Part shown: one piece after another, positions 13,682 to 21,343 of the stretch
Position numbering within the stretch: the stretch's first letter is position 1
Layout: each line of letters starts with the position of its first letter
From: Balneolaceae bacterium
Lineage (GTDB): Bacteria > Bacteroidota > Rhodothermia > Balneolales > Natronogracilivirgulaceae
DNA: 32,057 bases
Direction: 5' to 3'
Assembly: GCA_007693825.1 (NCBI GenBank)
Contig: RECX01000183.1
Coordinates: 1 to 32,057 of the forward strand
The notes under the pieces: generated by a model
What the model was told of the DNA's origin: nothing
What the model saw: the letters and a program-made list of their open reading frames with translations, nothing else
Databases searched by the model: none
Position numbers and translations under genes: made by a program

Positions 13682-16119
13682 GGTATAAATCTTTGAATAT
13701 TTTTGATGTCGTGCGTTTGGTCGGGAGGCAGTAGTACCGGTTGTTTCATCATCCCCTGGTTCCACAACGTGAACTGGTCGATGAAGTGTCCGGAAAAGAG
13801 GTTGCCTGACTGGCCGGTACTCAAAACTGAATAATACCTGTGTTCTGGCCGCACCATCATAATGCCTTTCATGGTGACACCTGCTGCTTTTGAGATCGCG
13901 TCCCGGTTATGCTGCGGATACATGGCTTTGATGGAATGGGGTGAACCTGAAACGGTCATTCCCTCGGGCTGAAACAGGTTTCTTTCCGCCAATCGGGCAG
14001 GTCTGCTGTTCATCCTGGTCTCTTCAAAAAGCACCGGCTGAAAACTGCCATCAACAACCCTGTTCCACTGCCAGTCGTACGGTTCATTGCCATAGTTTGA
14101 TTCCAGAAATCCCAGTGTTTCCTTCATGCTGACAGTAATCCACTCGCGATGGGTATATGGGTGAGTTTCCGGCCATCTTTCCGGGTGAAGCAGCAGCTCG
14201 GTAACCGCTGAATAAAGGATATTGGGAGTTTTGAAAAGCATTTGGATATCACGATCCTCAAGCCAGGGGCGATACAGGTTCCGCGCGGCGGTTTTTTGGA
14301 ACTGCTGGAAAAGGGTCGCTGCTGTTTCATTTGGGTCGAACCTGTAGTTCCAGTTTCTCAGATAGGGGATGACTAGTTCCAGTACAGGATCAGTGCCATT
14401 CTCCGTTGCCGACACTTCGAGGGCTGAGACGATAATTGGAGTCAATTCCGCAGCATATGAAGAATATGTGTCGTTTGACCATTGTCCGATGATGTCAGAG
14501 ACCAACCGGTCTTCAGGGGTCTGCTCTAAAAGTTGCAGAAGTCTTTCGGATCTGTTCCAGGGAGGGGCAAACAGACATTTTTCGCCTGCATTTGCATGCG
14601 CCGGGACGGGTTGTTCGATAAATGTGACCGGATTGCCGGTTGCATTGTGCTGATGAGGCACAATTACAGAAGCGTCAATGGTTGCAACCGGAGTGTCGCG
14701 TTCTCCTGTCTCTCTGATCCGGAACGGCTGAGTATCCCTGTTCAGTTTTCCACCTGTGATGCGCCCGGTTTGTCCGCCAGCAGTGACATAAAGAATCTGA
14801 ACCGGTGGTATGGCAAGTGATTCGGCAGCACGCTGCAGTTGTTCCGGACCGTTGGCGTTCCTGATACTGAAAAGTGCAGCTATATCATCTGCTGCAGCCG
14901 GGCCCACCCACTCAAAAGCCAGATATCGGTTGTATTCCTCCGAGACGGCCACGACCGGTCTGTGACCTGCCTTTTTGGTTACAACCAGCAGCTCACCTCC
15001 GTTCCGCAACGGAAGGATGTGACGATCAAGACTCAGATTTGGATTCAGGCGGGACTCGATATCGGGATCATTTTCCCAGTCAACGGGCCGTGGCGGCGGA
15101 TCACGGAACAGCTCACCTGTAAAAAAAAAGCCGTTATCGGAAATAAGCGGCAGTATCTTCCAGGCAAGATGTTCGTTCTGACCCCCGGTGAAAACCGGCA
15201 AACCCGGTATCGTTACTCCGTAGTACCAGTTGTCCTGCTTTTGCAGTGCCATTTCGTATCCCGGATCAGGCAGTGTCAGCAGCGATTCCCTGGTATAGGT
15301 CAGAAGACCGAACGGGTTGGCTCCGGTCCTGGCAAAGGCTGCTCCGGTTCCTGTCAAACCGCTGCGGGGGGGAGCGGCGGTTTCTGAAAAACGGTAAAAG
15401 TCATCCAGAAGTGAAATGTATGCGTTTTCTTCCATGGAAGGCTGACCAGAGCCCCATAAAAGCTCCCTGGCATTGTCCATGCCGGTCAGCGCACGGATCG
15501 CCGTTCCGTCTTCAATGTAATGAAGATTAGCCATTGCTGGCTTTGCCCAGAACGCCTGTTGCTGGTCCCAGCTCCAGAGAATTAATACACCGATGGAATG
15601 CCACGGCTCCCAGGCTATCGGCTGCACATCGCCCAGGGCAAACTCGGGCGGCAAATGCCTGTGATGCTTGTCGATGAATGCGTTGACTCCCTTGGCGTAG
15701 GCATCCAACAAAACTTTCTCCGGTTGCGGCAACTGGCGGTATACTTCCTTCGCTATGGCGCCGAATGACATCGTAAGAAAAAAACGATCGATGTCCACCA
15801 TGGATTCCGCTATTTCCCTTGAATGAAGCCCCTCCAGCTTGTATTGCTTTCTGGTCATCTGCCACAGGCGGTCGCGTGCATGCAGAAAACCCATGGCAAG
15901 AAACAGGTCCGGCTCATGATTTGCCTTGATGCGGGGTACCTGGTGGGTGTCCCATGCGACCGTCACTTCCCCTTTCAGTCCGTTCAGCGTTACCGTATCC
16001 TCCAGGGACGGAACAACACTGTAGGAAGTCCAGTAAACGGACAATCCGGAGATCACCACAATGAGAACGATAAAAAGGATGGCAATCCTGACAGCGATAA
16101 GCTGTGATGTCCATTTCAT
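13678..16119 (-). CDS. penicillin acylase-family protein lacking the catalytic serine
   Basis: Penicillin acylases are Ntn-hydrolases, exported and self-cleaved so that Ser of a SNNW-like motif starts the beta chain. From ATG 16119 (a TTG at 16122 is less likely) this 813-residue protein has a membrane anchor at about 10-30 and clear family blocks: AMGFLHARDRLWQM (75-88), YAKGVNAFID (141-150), VTIPGLPVFTGGQNEHLAW (302-320, with the oxyanion Asn315), and STGQSGNLFSGHFIDQFTLW near the C-terminus. Where the SNNWAVSG nucleophile block belongs, the sequence reads GAAFARTG (259-266), putting Gly259 at the Ser position and Ala-Ala at the two Asn. Neither autoprocessing nor acyl transfer would be possible by the standard mechanism. 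The frame is otherwise intact, so it looks like a maintained pseudoenzyme, coupled to the GH3 gene. Confidence 0.85.
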   Translation of the reverse strand: MKWTSQLIAVRIAILFIVLIVVISGLSVYWTSYSVVPSLEDTVTLNGLKGEVTVAWDTHQVPRIKANHEPDLFLAMGFLHARDRLWQMTRKQYKLEGLHSREIAESMVDIDRFFLTMSFGAIAKEVYRQLPQPEKVLLDAYAKGVNAFIDKHHRHLPPEFALGDVQPIAWEPWHSIGVLILWSWDQQQAFWAKPAMANLHYIEDGTAIRALTGMDNARELLWGSGQPSMEENAYISLLDDFYRFSETAAPPRSGLTGTGAAFARTGANPFGLLTYTRESLLTLPDPGYEMALQKQDNWYYGVTIPGLPVFTGGQNEHLAWKILPLISDNGFFFTGELFRDPPPRPVDWENDPDIESRLNPNLSLDRHILPLRNGGELLVVTKKAGHRPVVAVSEEYNRYLAFEWVGPAAADDIAALFSIRNANGPEQLQRAAESLAIPPVQILYVTAGGQTGRITGGKLNRDTQPFRIRETGERDTPVATIDASVIVPHQHNATGNPVTFIEQPVPAHANAGEKCLFAPPWNRSERLLQLLEQTPEDRLVSDIIGQWSNDTYSSYAAELTPIIVSALEVSATENGTDPVLELVIPYLRNWNYRFDPNETAATLFQQFQKTAARNLYRPWLEDRDIQMLFKTPNILYSAVTELLLHPERWPETHPYTHREWITVSMKETLGFLESNYGNEPYDWQWNRVVDGSFQPVLFEETRMNSRPARLAERNLFQPEGMTVSGSPHSIKAMYPQHNRDAISKAAGVTMKGIMMVRPEHRYYSVLSTGQSGNLFSGHFIDQFTLWNQGMMKQPVLLPPDQTHDIKNIQRFIP

Positions 16120-16200
16120 CAAACAGGAAAATATGTGTAAGTTTGGGGTTTATGAATGAATGCACAAATTACGAATTCTATACCAGAACCGTTTACATAA

Positions 16201-16235
16201 ATGCAACACAATCCATAATGCAACACAATCCATAA
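16201..16235 (+). other. two five-residue leader ORFs (MQHNP-stop) chained into lysA by TAATG
   Basis: Copies one and two of the 17-bp repeat each read ATG CAA CAC AAT CCA TAA, a five-codon ORF (16201-16218 and 16218-16235). Each TAA shares its last A with the next ATG, so ribosomes could terminate and restart twice and arrive at lysA, which begins with the same MQHNP residues and then continues with Ser. No ribosome site precedes the first ATG. Whether the mini-ORFs are translated is unknown. Confidence 0.6.
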
Positions 16236-16251
16236 TGCAACACAATCCATC
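16201..16251 (+). repeat. three 17-bp tandem repeats forming the lysA leader and start
   Basis: Three head-to-tail copies of ATGCAACACAATCCATA (16201-16217, 16218-16234, 16235-16251) are identical except for the last base of the third (C). Because 17 is not a multiple of three, each ATG falls in a different frame. The third ATG is the most plausible lysA start. The repeats lie in the divergent region between the acylase-family gene and lysA. Confidence 0.95.
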
Positions 16252-17500
16252 ATTGCCGGTCGACCCCGACCGGCTGCTTGCCATTGCGCAGAAATGGGGT
16301 ACGCCTACCTATGTCTATATGGAATCCATGATCCGTGAGCGTTGCCAGATGCTGAAGCGTCTGTTTCCTGACCTTCCGGTATCCTGGCTTTACGCTGTCA
16401 AGGCAAATGACAACCCCCATATCATCCGTATCATATCCGGGGAAGGGTTTGGTTTCGATACGGTAAGCTATGAAGAAGTGCTTTTGTGCCTGAAACTGGG
16501 AACCGGTCCGAAGCAGATTTTCTATACGGAAAACAACATGACCGACGCGGAGATGCAGGGGGCGGCGAAGGAGGGAGTGACCCTGAATATAGGATCCCTT
16601 GGCAGGCTCAGGGCGTTTTGTGAAGCATATCCGGGATCGGAATGCAGCATCCGTATCAAACCGGATATAAGCGACGGGCATCATGCCAAGGTGGATACGG
16701 GAAACCAGGACAGCAAGTTCGGGATCCGGCTGGACCTGATTCCGGAGGCGGTTCGTGTGGCTGGAGAACACGGTGTCCGAATCCGTGGAATCCATGCTCA
16801 TATAGGAAGCGGGATTCAGGAGCCTGAAAACATACTTGCGGAAATCGAAGTGCTGTTGAAATCATCCGCCGGCCTGGATGATCTGGCGTTCATCAATTTT
16901 GGAGGCGGGATCCCGATCCCTTACAGGCATGATGAGACACCTTTTGATCTTGACCGGTTTGCACATTTGGCGTCAAAGCGGCTGAAGGCATTTCTTGAGG
17001 CCAACAACCGGCCGGTATCCTTTTTCTTTGAACCCGGAAGATGGATTGTGGGTCCGGCCGGGATCCTTCTCACCCAGGTAAACACCGTCAAGGATCAGGG
17101 CCGCAAATTATTCCTTGGAACAGACACGGGATTCAATCATCTGCTTCGCCCGGCTCTGTATGAAGCGTACCATGAGGTTGTAAATATCAGTGCGGATGCT
17201 CATGGAACTTCCCAAACCTATCATATTGCGGGAAACATCTGTGAAAGCGGTGACATGCTGGGGCTTGACAGAGCGTTGCCGGAAAGCAAGCCGGGAGATT
17301 ATCTCGCCATACGTGACACCGGAGCGTATGGTATGACCATGGCTTCCCAGTACAACCGAAGAGCGCTTCCGGCGGAGGTGCTGATTACAGCGGAAGGGTA
17401 TCACAAAACGATACGCAGCAGGAAAACACCCGCAGAAACGGTAAACGACCTGCTAAAGGAAACCGGTTTGGCCGCCGCTCAAAAAAGCGAGACTTCATGA
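16235..17500 (+). CDS. lysA: diaminopimelate decarboxylase
   Basis: LysA is a fold type III PLP enzyme that decarboxylates meso-diaminopimelate to lysine, the last step of lysine synthesis. With Met at 16235 the protein has 421 residues, the usual length; the longer frame from 16160 adds 25 atypical residues. The PLP lysine is Lys56 in YAVKANDNP; HAHIGSG (187-193), NFGGGIPI (222-229), EPGRW (266-270), and the dimer-interface CESGD (336-340) and GAYG (364-367) motifs are all present. The stop overlaps the ltaE start as ATGA. A related carboxynorspermidine or arginine decarboxylase is less likely because the CESxD motif and length fit DAP decarboxylase. It may be controlled through the repeat leader directly upstream. 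Confidence 0.92.
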   Translation: MQHNPSLPVDPDRLLAIAQKWGTPTYVYMESMIRERCQMLKRLFPDLPVSWLYAVKANDNPHIIRIISGEGFGFDTVSYEEVLLCLKLGTGPKQIFYTENNMTDAEMQGAAKEGVTLNIGSLGRLRAFCEAYPGSECSIRIKPDISDGHHAKVDTGNQDSKFGIRLDLIPEAVRVAGEHGVRIRGIHAHIGSGIQEPENILAEIEVLLKSSAGLDDLAFINFGGGIPIPYRHDETPFDLDRFAHLASKRLKAFLEANNRPVSFFFEPGRWIVGPAGILLTQVNTVKDQGRKLFLGTDTGFNHLLRPALYEAYHEVVNISADAHGTSQTYHIAGNICESGDMLGLDRALPESKPGDYLAIRDTGAYGMTMASQYNRRALPAEVLITAEGYHKTIRSRKTPAETVNDLLKETGLAAAQKSETS

Positions 17501-18519
17501 TTGATTTGCGCAGTGACACGGTTACCTGTCCCACCGATGGCATGTGGGATGCCATGTACAAGGCCGCCGTCGGGGATGATGTGTTCGGGGAGGATCCCGG
17601 ACTCATTGCGCTGGAAGAGAAGGTGGCCGATCTGTTCGGCATGGAAAAGGGGGTGTTTGTCCCCAGTGGGACGATGGGCAACCAGATCGGCCTGAAAGTG
17701 CATACGCAGCCGGCTGACGAGGTCATCATTGATGAAAACGCCCATATTTTTCACTCGGAGGGTGCGGCGGGCGGACTCATTTCCGGTATTCAGCTGCGTC
17801 CCCTTCCGGGTGAGCGCGGCGTCCTGAACACCGCGCTGGTCCGGTCGGCTATCCGCAACAGCAACGACTGGGATCCGCGTACCCGTGTTGTTGCGCTGGA
17901 AAATACTTCCAACAAAGGTGGCGGCACCTGCTATCCTCTTCACGTGATGCAGGAATTGTATCAGCTTGCCACGGAACGGGAACTTGCATTGCACCTGGAT
18001 GGTGCACGGATCTGGAATGCCGCCGTGGCCACCGGGACACAGCTTCGGGAATATGGAGCGGTATGTGATACCATTTCTGTATGCTTCAGCAAAGGGCTGG
18101 GAGCGCCGGTCGGATCCATGCTGCTTGGCAAGCAGGACGTGATCAAAAAGGCCCGGCGTTTCCGCAAGATCCTTGGAGGAGGAATGAGACAGGCGGGAAT
18201 GCTGGCAGCAGCAGCATCCTATGCCCTGGATCACCATTTTGAGAAACTGGAGGAAGATCACAGGAAGGCGAAAAAAATGGCGGAAGCTGTGGCCGGTTCA
18301 ACATGCTTTCATATCGATCCCGAACATGTTGAAACCAATATTCTGCTCTTCAAGGTGACCAAAGGCACTGTCGATGAGGCGCTTGCCTGGTTTGAAAGCC
18401 AGGATGTAGCCATGATACCATTTGGCGACGACACCGTTCGGGCCACCTTCCATTTCCAGATAAGTGACCATGACCTCGAAACAGCGCTCAGAGCTGTAAA
18501 CAGTTATAAAGGGGAATAG
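17497..18519 (+). CDS. ltaE: low-specificity L-threonine aldolase
   Basis: This PLP enzyme of the aspartate aminotransferase fold cleaves L-threonine and L-allo-threonine to glycine and acetaldehyde in the cytoplasm. The 340-residue protein starts with the family hallmark MIDLRSDTVT. Other marks are GDDVFGEDP (26-34), SGTMGNQI (57-64), HLDGARIWNAA (166-176) with the cofactor acid Asp168, and the Schiff-base Lys199 in CFSKGLGAPVGS. All look intact. It is translationally coupled to lysA (ATGA) and followed 11 bp later by the MFS gene, so the group looks like an amino-acid operon in which ltaE provides glycine. Related beta-eliminating lyases are possible in principle but the motif set matches LtaE closely. 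Confidence 0.93.
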   Translation: MIDLRSDTVTCPTDGMWDAMYKAAVGDDVFGEDPGLIALEEKVADLFGMEKGVFVPSGTMGNQIGLKVHTQPADEVIIDENAHIFHSEGAAGGLISGIQLRPLPGERGVLNTALVRSAIRNSNDWDPRTRVVALENTSNKGGGTCYPLHVMQELYQLATERELALHLDGARIWNAAVATGTQLREYGAVCDTISVCFSKGLGAPVGSMLLGKQDVIKKARRFRKILGGGMRQAGMLAAAASYALDHHFEKLEEDHRKAKKMAEAVAGSTCFHIDPEHVETNILLFKVTKGTVDEALAWFESQDVAMIPFGDDTVRATFHFQISDHDLETALRAVNSYKGE

Positions 18520-18530
18520 CCCGGCAACCA

Positions 18531-19763
18531 GTGAACCTTCTTCAATTCGCAATACGCTATAAACGGCTGATCTTTTTCGGATTTGCGCTGACTTTTTTTT
18601 CAAGTTTCGGCCAGACCTTTCTGGTATCGGTTTTCGTGCCTGGTTTTCTGGATTCGTTTGGCATCTCAAACGCCTACTTCGGCTCTTTATACTCCGCGGC
18701 GACACTGGCCAGTGCTTTTGTACTGGCATGGGCAGGCGCACTTATCGACAAGGTCTCCTTGAAAAGATACGCGCTGATAATCACTGCAGGATACATTGTT
18801 GCCATATGGATCATTGCTTCCTCGCAATGGATATGGATGCTGTTTATCGGACTGCTTGGTATCAGATTGTTTGGCCAGGGCTTGTGCGGACATACAGCCC
18901 ACACGACCATGGGCCGGTATTTTTCTACCACCCGGGGACGGGCCCTGAGTCTGACCAATCTCGGTTTCTCTTTTGGAGAGGCGGTGCTGCCTATAACCAT
19001 AACCGCATTGATAGGTGCGGTCGGATGGCGGATGGGCTGGACGTTCGTCAGTTTCCTTGTGTTGCTGCTGCTGCCGGCAATCATTGTGTATACGCTCGGA
19101 CGTGACCCCCGGGAGCATGCCCAAAACGGGACGCAAACAGGCAACGGCAACGCCGACAGGGACGCAGCAGGGCATCAGTGGCGGCGAAGGCTTGTGCTTA
19201 AGGATGCACGTTTCTACCTGCTTCTCCCCGGTGCCGTGTCCGCTCCGTTTCTGCTGACAGGTTTTTTTCTGTACCAGACGCAGCTTGCCGATTTCAAGGG
19301 CTGGAATATGGAAATCATGGCAACGGCCTTTATCGCCTTTGCAGTATCCAAATCGGCTTCATCTCTGCTCACAGGATCTCTTATTGATCGCTTCACGGCC
19401 TGCCGGCTTTTTCCTTTCTTCCTGATTCCGCTGCTGGCAGGATTCGGCTCATTGCTGGTATCAACCGAACCTGTCATGGTTTATATGTACATGTTTCTGG
19501 CGGGAGTCTCCATGGGAGCGGCTTTCACTATCAATACCGCCCTGTATGTGGAGCTGTACGGTACGGCCAATCTCGGTACGATCCGCAGCATGATGACCAT
19601 GTTCATGGTGATAAGCACGGCCATAAGCCCTGTCCTTTTTGGGCTTCTTCTGGATGCCGGACATTCTTTCGCACTGATCATCAAAGGTGCCATGGCATTC
19701 GTGATATTATCCATTTTACTTGGTATTTTCATATACCGGTCAGCCGGAGAAACCATCCATTAA
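18531..19763 (+). CDS. major facilitator superfamily transporter
   Basis: The 410-residue protein is dominated by hydrophobic helices, consistent with twelve transmembrane segments in two halves separated by a hydrophilic loop at about 193-223 (rich in Asn, Gly, Asp and Arg). Between segments 2 and 3 the MFS loop reads GALIDKVSLKRY, a variant of GxxxDRxGRR, with a counterpart GSLIDRFTACR in the second half. Segment 4 contains GIRLFGQG and segment 5 LTNLGFSFGEAVLP, as in oxalate/formate-antiporter-like and related MFS groups. Translation starts at GTG 18531; an AAAGGGG tract (18508-18514) lies rather far upstream. The position after lysA-ltaE suggests export or import of an amino-acid-related compound, but the substrate cannot be read from the sequence. 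Confidence 0.85.
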   Translation: MNLLQFAIRYKRLIFFGFALTFFSSFGQTFLVSVFVPGFLDSFGISNAYFGSLYSAATLASAFVLAWAGALIDKVSLKRYALIITAGYIVAIWIIASSQWIWMLFIGLLGIRLFGQGLCGHTAHTTMGRYFSTTRGRALSLTNLGFSFGEAVLPITITALIGAVGWRMGWTFVSFLVLLLLPAIIVYTLGRDPREHAQNGTQTGNGNADRDAAGHQWRRRLVLKDARFYLLLPGAVSAPFLLTGFFLYQTQLADFKGWNMEIMATAFIAFAVSKSASSLLTGSLIDRFTACRLFPFFLIPLLAGFGSLLVSTEPVMVYMYMFLAGVSMGAAFTINTALYVELYGTANLGTIRSMMTMFMVISTAISPVLFGLLLDAGHSFALIIKGAMAFVILSILLGIFIYRSAGETIH

Positions 19764-19772
19764 CCCATTTAT

Positions 19773-20378
19773 ATGAGCAAGCAAGAACTGATACTTTCCG
19801 GCAAGGCTTCTTTTTATCTGGAAGTGCCGTACCGTCTTTACCGCACCGCGAACAACGGTAAACAACCGCTATATGTGTATCTGCATGAAACCGGCAGAAA
19901 CCTGGCCGATCTGGAAAAAACAATTACACCGCTGATGGTCCTCCAGGGTCACCATTTGCTGATCCAGGCACCGTATCCCGATGTCTTGCCGGAAGATGAG
20001 GACCGTGCGTACTACTGGATACCGAACCATAAAGACGAACAGACCATTACAGCCGCCCGTGAATATGTATCCGAGTTTCTTCAGGAAGTCATCGACGGAC
20101 TGCTTCCTCACATTGAGGCGGGCAGGCTGGTGCTCGTGGGATGGGAGGGTTCCCGAAACCAGGTTTCCTATTTTTGCGCCACCAGGCCTCACTACATAAA
20201 CGAGATGATTCTGTTCGGCGGCTCGGTGAATAGATCATGGATGGAGCAGGACAGTTCGCGATACAAGCATCTCAGGATGCTTGGACTTTCGGGAAAAGAT
20301 GCCGAAATTACCGAAGAGACAGCCAGAACGATACAGCGATGGATTCAGGGGGATTCAAAATCAGCGGATCAGGAATAA
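19773..20378 (+). CDS. alpha/beta-hydrolase-like protein with a replaced nucleophile
   Basis: The 201-residue product resembles the small carboxylesterase/phospholipase branch of the alpha/beta hydrolases: YVYLHETGRN (34-43) with the oxyanion-side HG-type turn, LLIQAPYPD (62-70), and the nucleophile elbow strand LVLVGWEGSRNQVSYFCA (119-136). In relatives the elbow is G-x-S-x-G; here it is GWEGS, so Glu125 occupies the serine position, though Ser127 is two residues on. No histidine is found in the C-terminal region where the catalytic His is expected (EITEETARTIQRWIQ). No signal peptide is present, so it is cytoplasmic. It starts 9 bp after the MFS stop and is probably the last gene of the lysA operon. 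Family placement is moderate; enzymatic activity is doubtful. Confidence 0.65.
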   Translation: MSKQELILSGKASFYLEVPYRLYRTANNGKQPLYVYLHETGRNLADLEKTITPLMVLQGHHLLIQAPYPDVLPEDEDRAYYWIPNHKDEQTITAAREYVSEFLQEVIDGLLPHIEAGRLVLVGWEGSRNQVSYFCATRPHYINEMILFGGSVNRSWMEQDSSRYKHLRMLGLSGKDAEITEETARTIQRWIQGDSKSADQE

Positions 20379-20567
20379 CGACCATGGATTCTCACTGAAT
20401 ACGGCTTCATAATTTTCAAATTGAAATTCCGGTGGCCCTCGCAGGTCCGGAATTACCCCGGTACAGGCGCTTTTTTAGAAACAACAGTAAAAATTTGTTA
20501 TTTAATGTGGATTTTTCTGTATTTTTGATGTTCATTTGTGTTATAGTTGGGAAGAGTTTCTTACATA

Positions 20568-20601
20568 AAAATGCCAGTTTCCCGTCAGCCATCGGCATTT
20601 T
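20568..20601 (+). other. inverted repeat in the response-regulator leader
   Basis: AAAATGCC (20568-20575) and GGCATTTT (20594-20601) form a perfect 8-bp stem around an 18-base loop, 30 bp before the response-regulator ATG. It is followed by CC rather than a T run, so it is a weak terminator candidate at best and could be an RNA structure or a protein site. The rest of the 253-bp gap is AT-rich and holds a -7-like TATAGTTG at about 20542-20549 but no convincing gene. Confidence 0.4.
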
Positions 20602-20631
20602 CCACATTGGATAAGTACATCACGAGCTTCT

Positions 20632-21327
20632 ATGAAAATACTTGTTATCGAAGACGACAGGATTGTTCGTACCCTTGTTAAACATGTACTGGAAAACGAG
20701 GGCCACGAGATAACAGTCGCTGACAGAGCGGATACCGGAGAGAGGATGGCTCTTGAAGATGACTTCGAAATCATTATCCTCGATCTTGGTTTGCCCGACA
20801 GAAGTGGCTTGGAGGTGTGCAAGACACTGCGCGAAAACAATATAGCTACTCCCATCCTCATTCTCTCAGCGTATCAGAACACGGACACCAAGATTGCGGG
20901 TCTCAATACGGGCGCCGACGATTACCTCACCAAACCATTTGACAACAAAGAGTTGCTTGCCCGTATAAACGCCATCATCCGGCGTGTCAGAAAAGGGGAA
21001 GAGACCAACAACACCTATGAATGCGGCGAGCTCAAAATTGACCTGGTGAACCGGGAGTTCTTCGTCAAGGACACCAAAGTGCTGCTGACGAATAATGAGT
21101 TCAACCTGATGGCTTATTTCATGAAGAATCCTGACAGGATCCTCTACAAAGATGAACTCACGAACAACGTATGGGATATAAACTTTGATACAAATACCAA
21201 TTTCCTCAACGTATACATCAGCTATATCAGGAAGAAAATCGAGGAACTGACGCCTGTCAATTACATCCAGACGGTTCGTAAAAAGGGATTCAAGCTGAAC
21301 AGCAAGCCGGTACGCGAATTCGAATAG
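20632..21327 (+). CDS. OmpR/PhoB-family response regulator (orphan)
   Basis: The 231-residue protein is a two-domain transcription regulator. The receiver (1-118) has the acidic pocket Glu7/Asp8/Asp9, the phosphorylated Asp51 in IIILDLGLPD, Ser79 in ILSAY and Lys101 in LTKPFD, so phosphorylation should work. The winged-helix DNA-binding domain (about 128-226) shows the OmpR pattern LLTNNEFNLMAYF, then LNVYISYIRKKIEEL and YIQTVRKKGFKL. No histidine kinase gene is adjacent; the next gene, 16 bp on, is an RNA methyltransferase. The long AT-rich upstream gap suggests its own promoter. Its target genes and partner kinase are unknown. Confidence 0.92.
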   Translation: MKILVIEDDRIVRTLVKHVLENEGHEITVADRADTGERMALEDDFEIIILDLGLPDRSGLEVCKTLRENNIATPILILSAYQNTDTKIAGLNTGADDYLTKPFDNKELLARINAIIRRVRKGEETNNTYECGELKIDLVNREFFVKDTKVLLTNNEFNLMAYFMKNPDRILYKDELTNNVWDINFDTNTNFLNVYISYIRKKIEELTPVNYIQTVRKKGFKLNSKPVREFE

Positions 21328-21343
21328 GACCGCCACAATCGAA

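Noticed and set aside
13682-13765. 28-codon extension of the GH3 gene
   Set aside because: It runs into the acylase-family gene and hides the lipoprotein signal; ATG 13681 makes an ATGA overlap.
16160-16234. 25-codon extension of lysA
   Set aside because: The added residues are unlike LysA N-termini and it would be read through the leader repeat.
16201-16251. CRISPR array
   Set aside because: The repeats are adjacent with no spacers.
20432-20614. 60-codon open frame in the gap before the response regulator
   Set aside because: No ribosome site, unusual composition, and it overlaps the hairpin; probably chance in AT-rich DNA.
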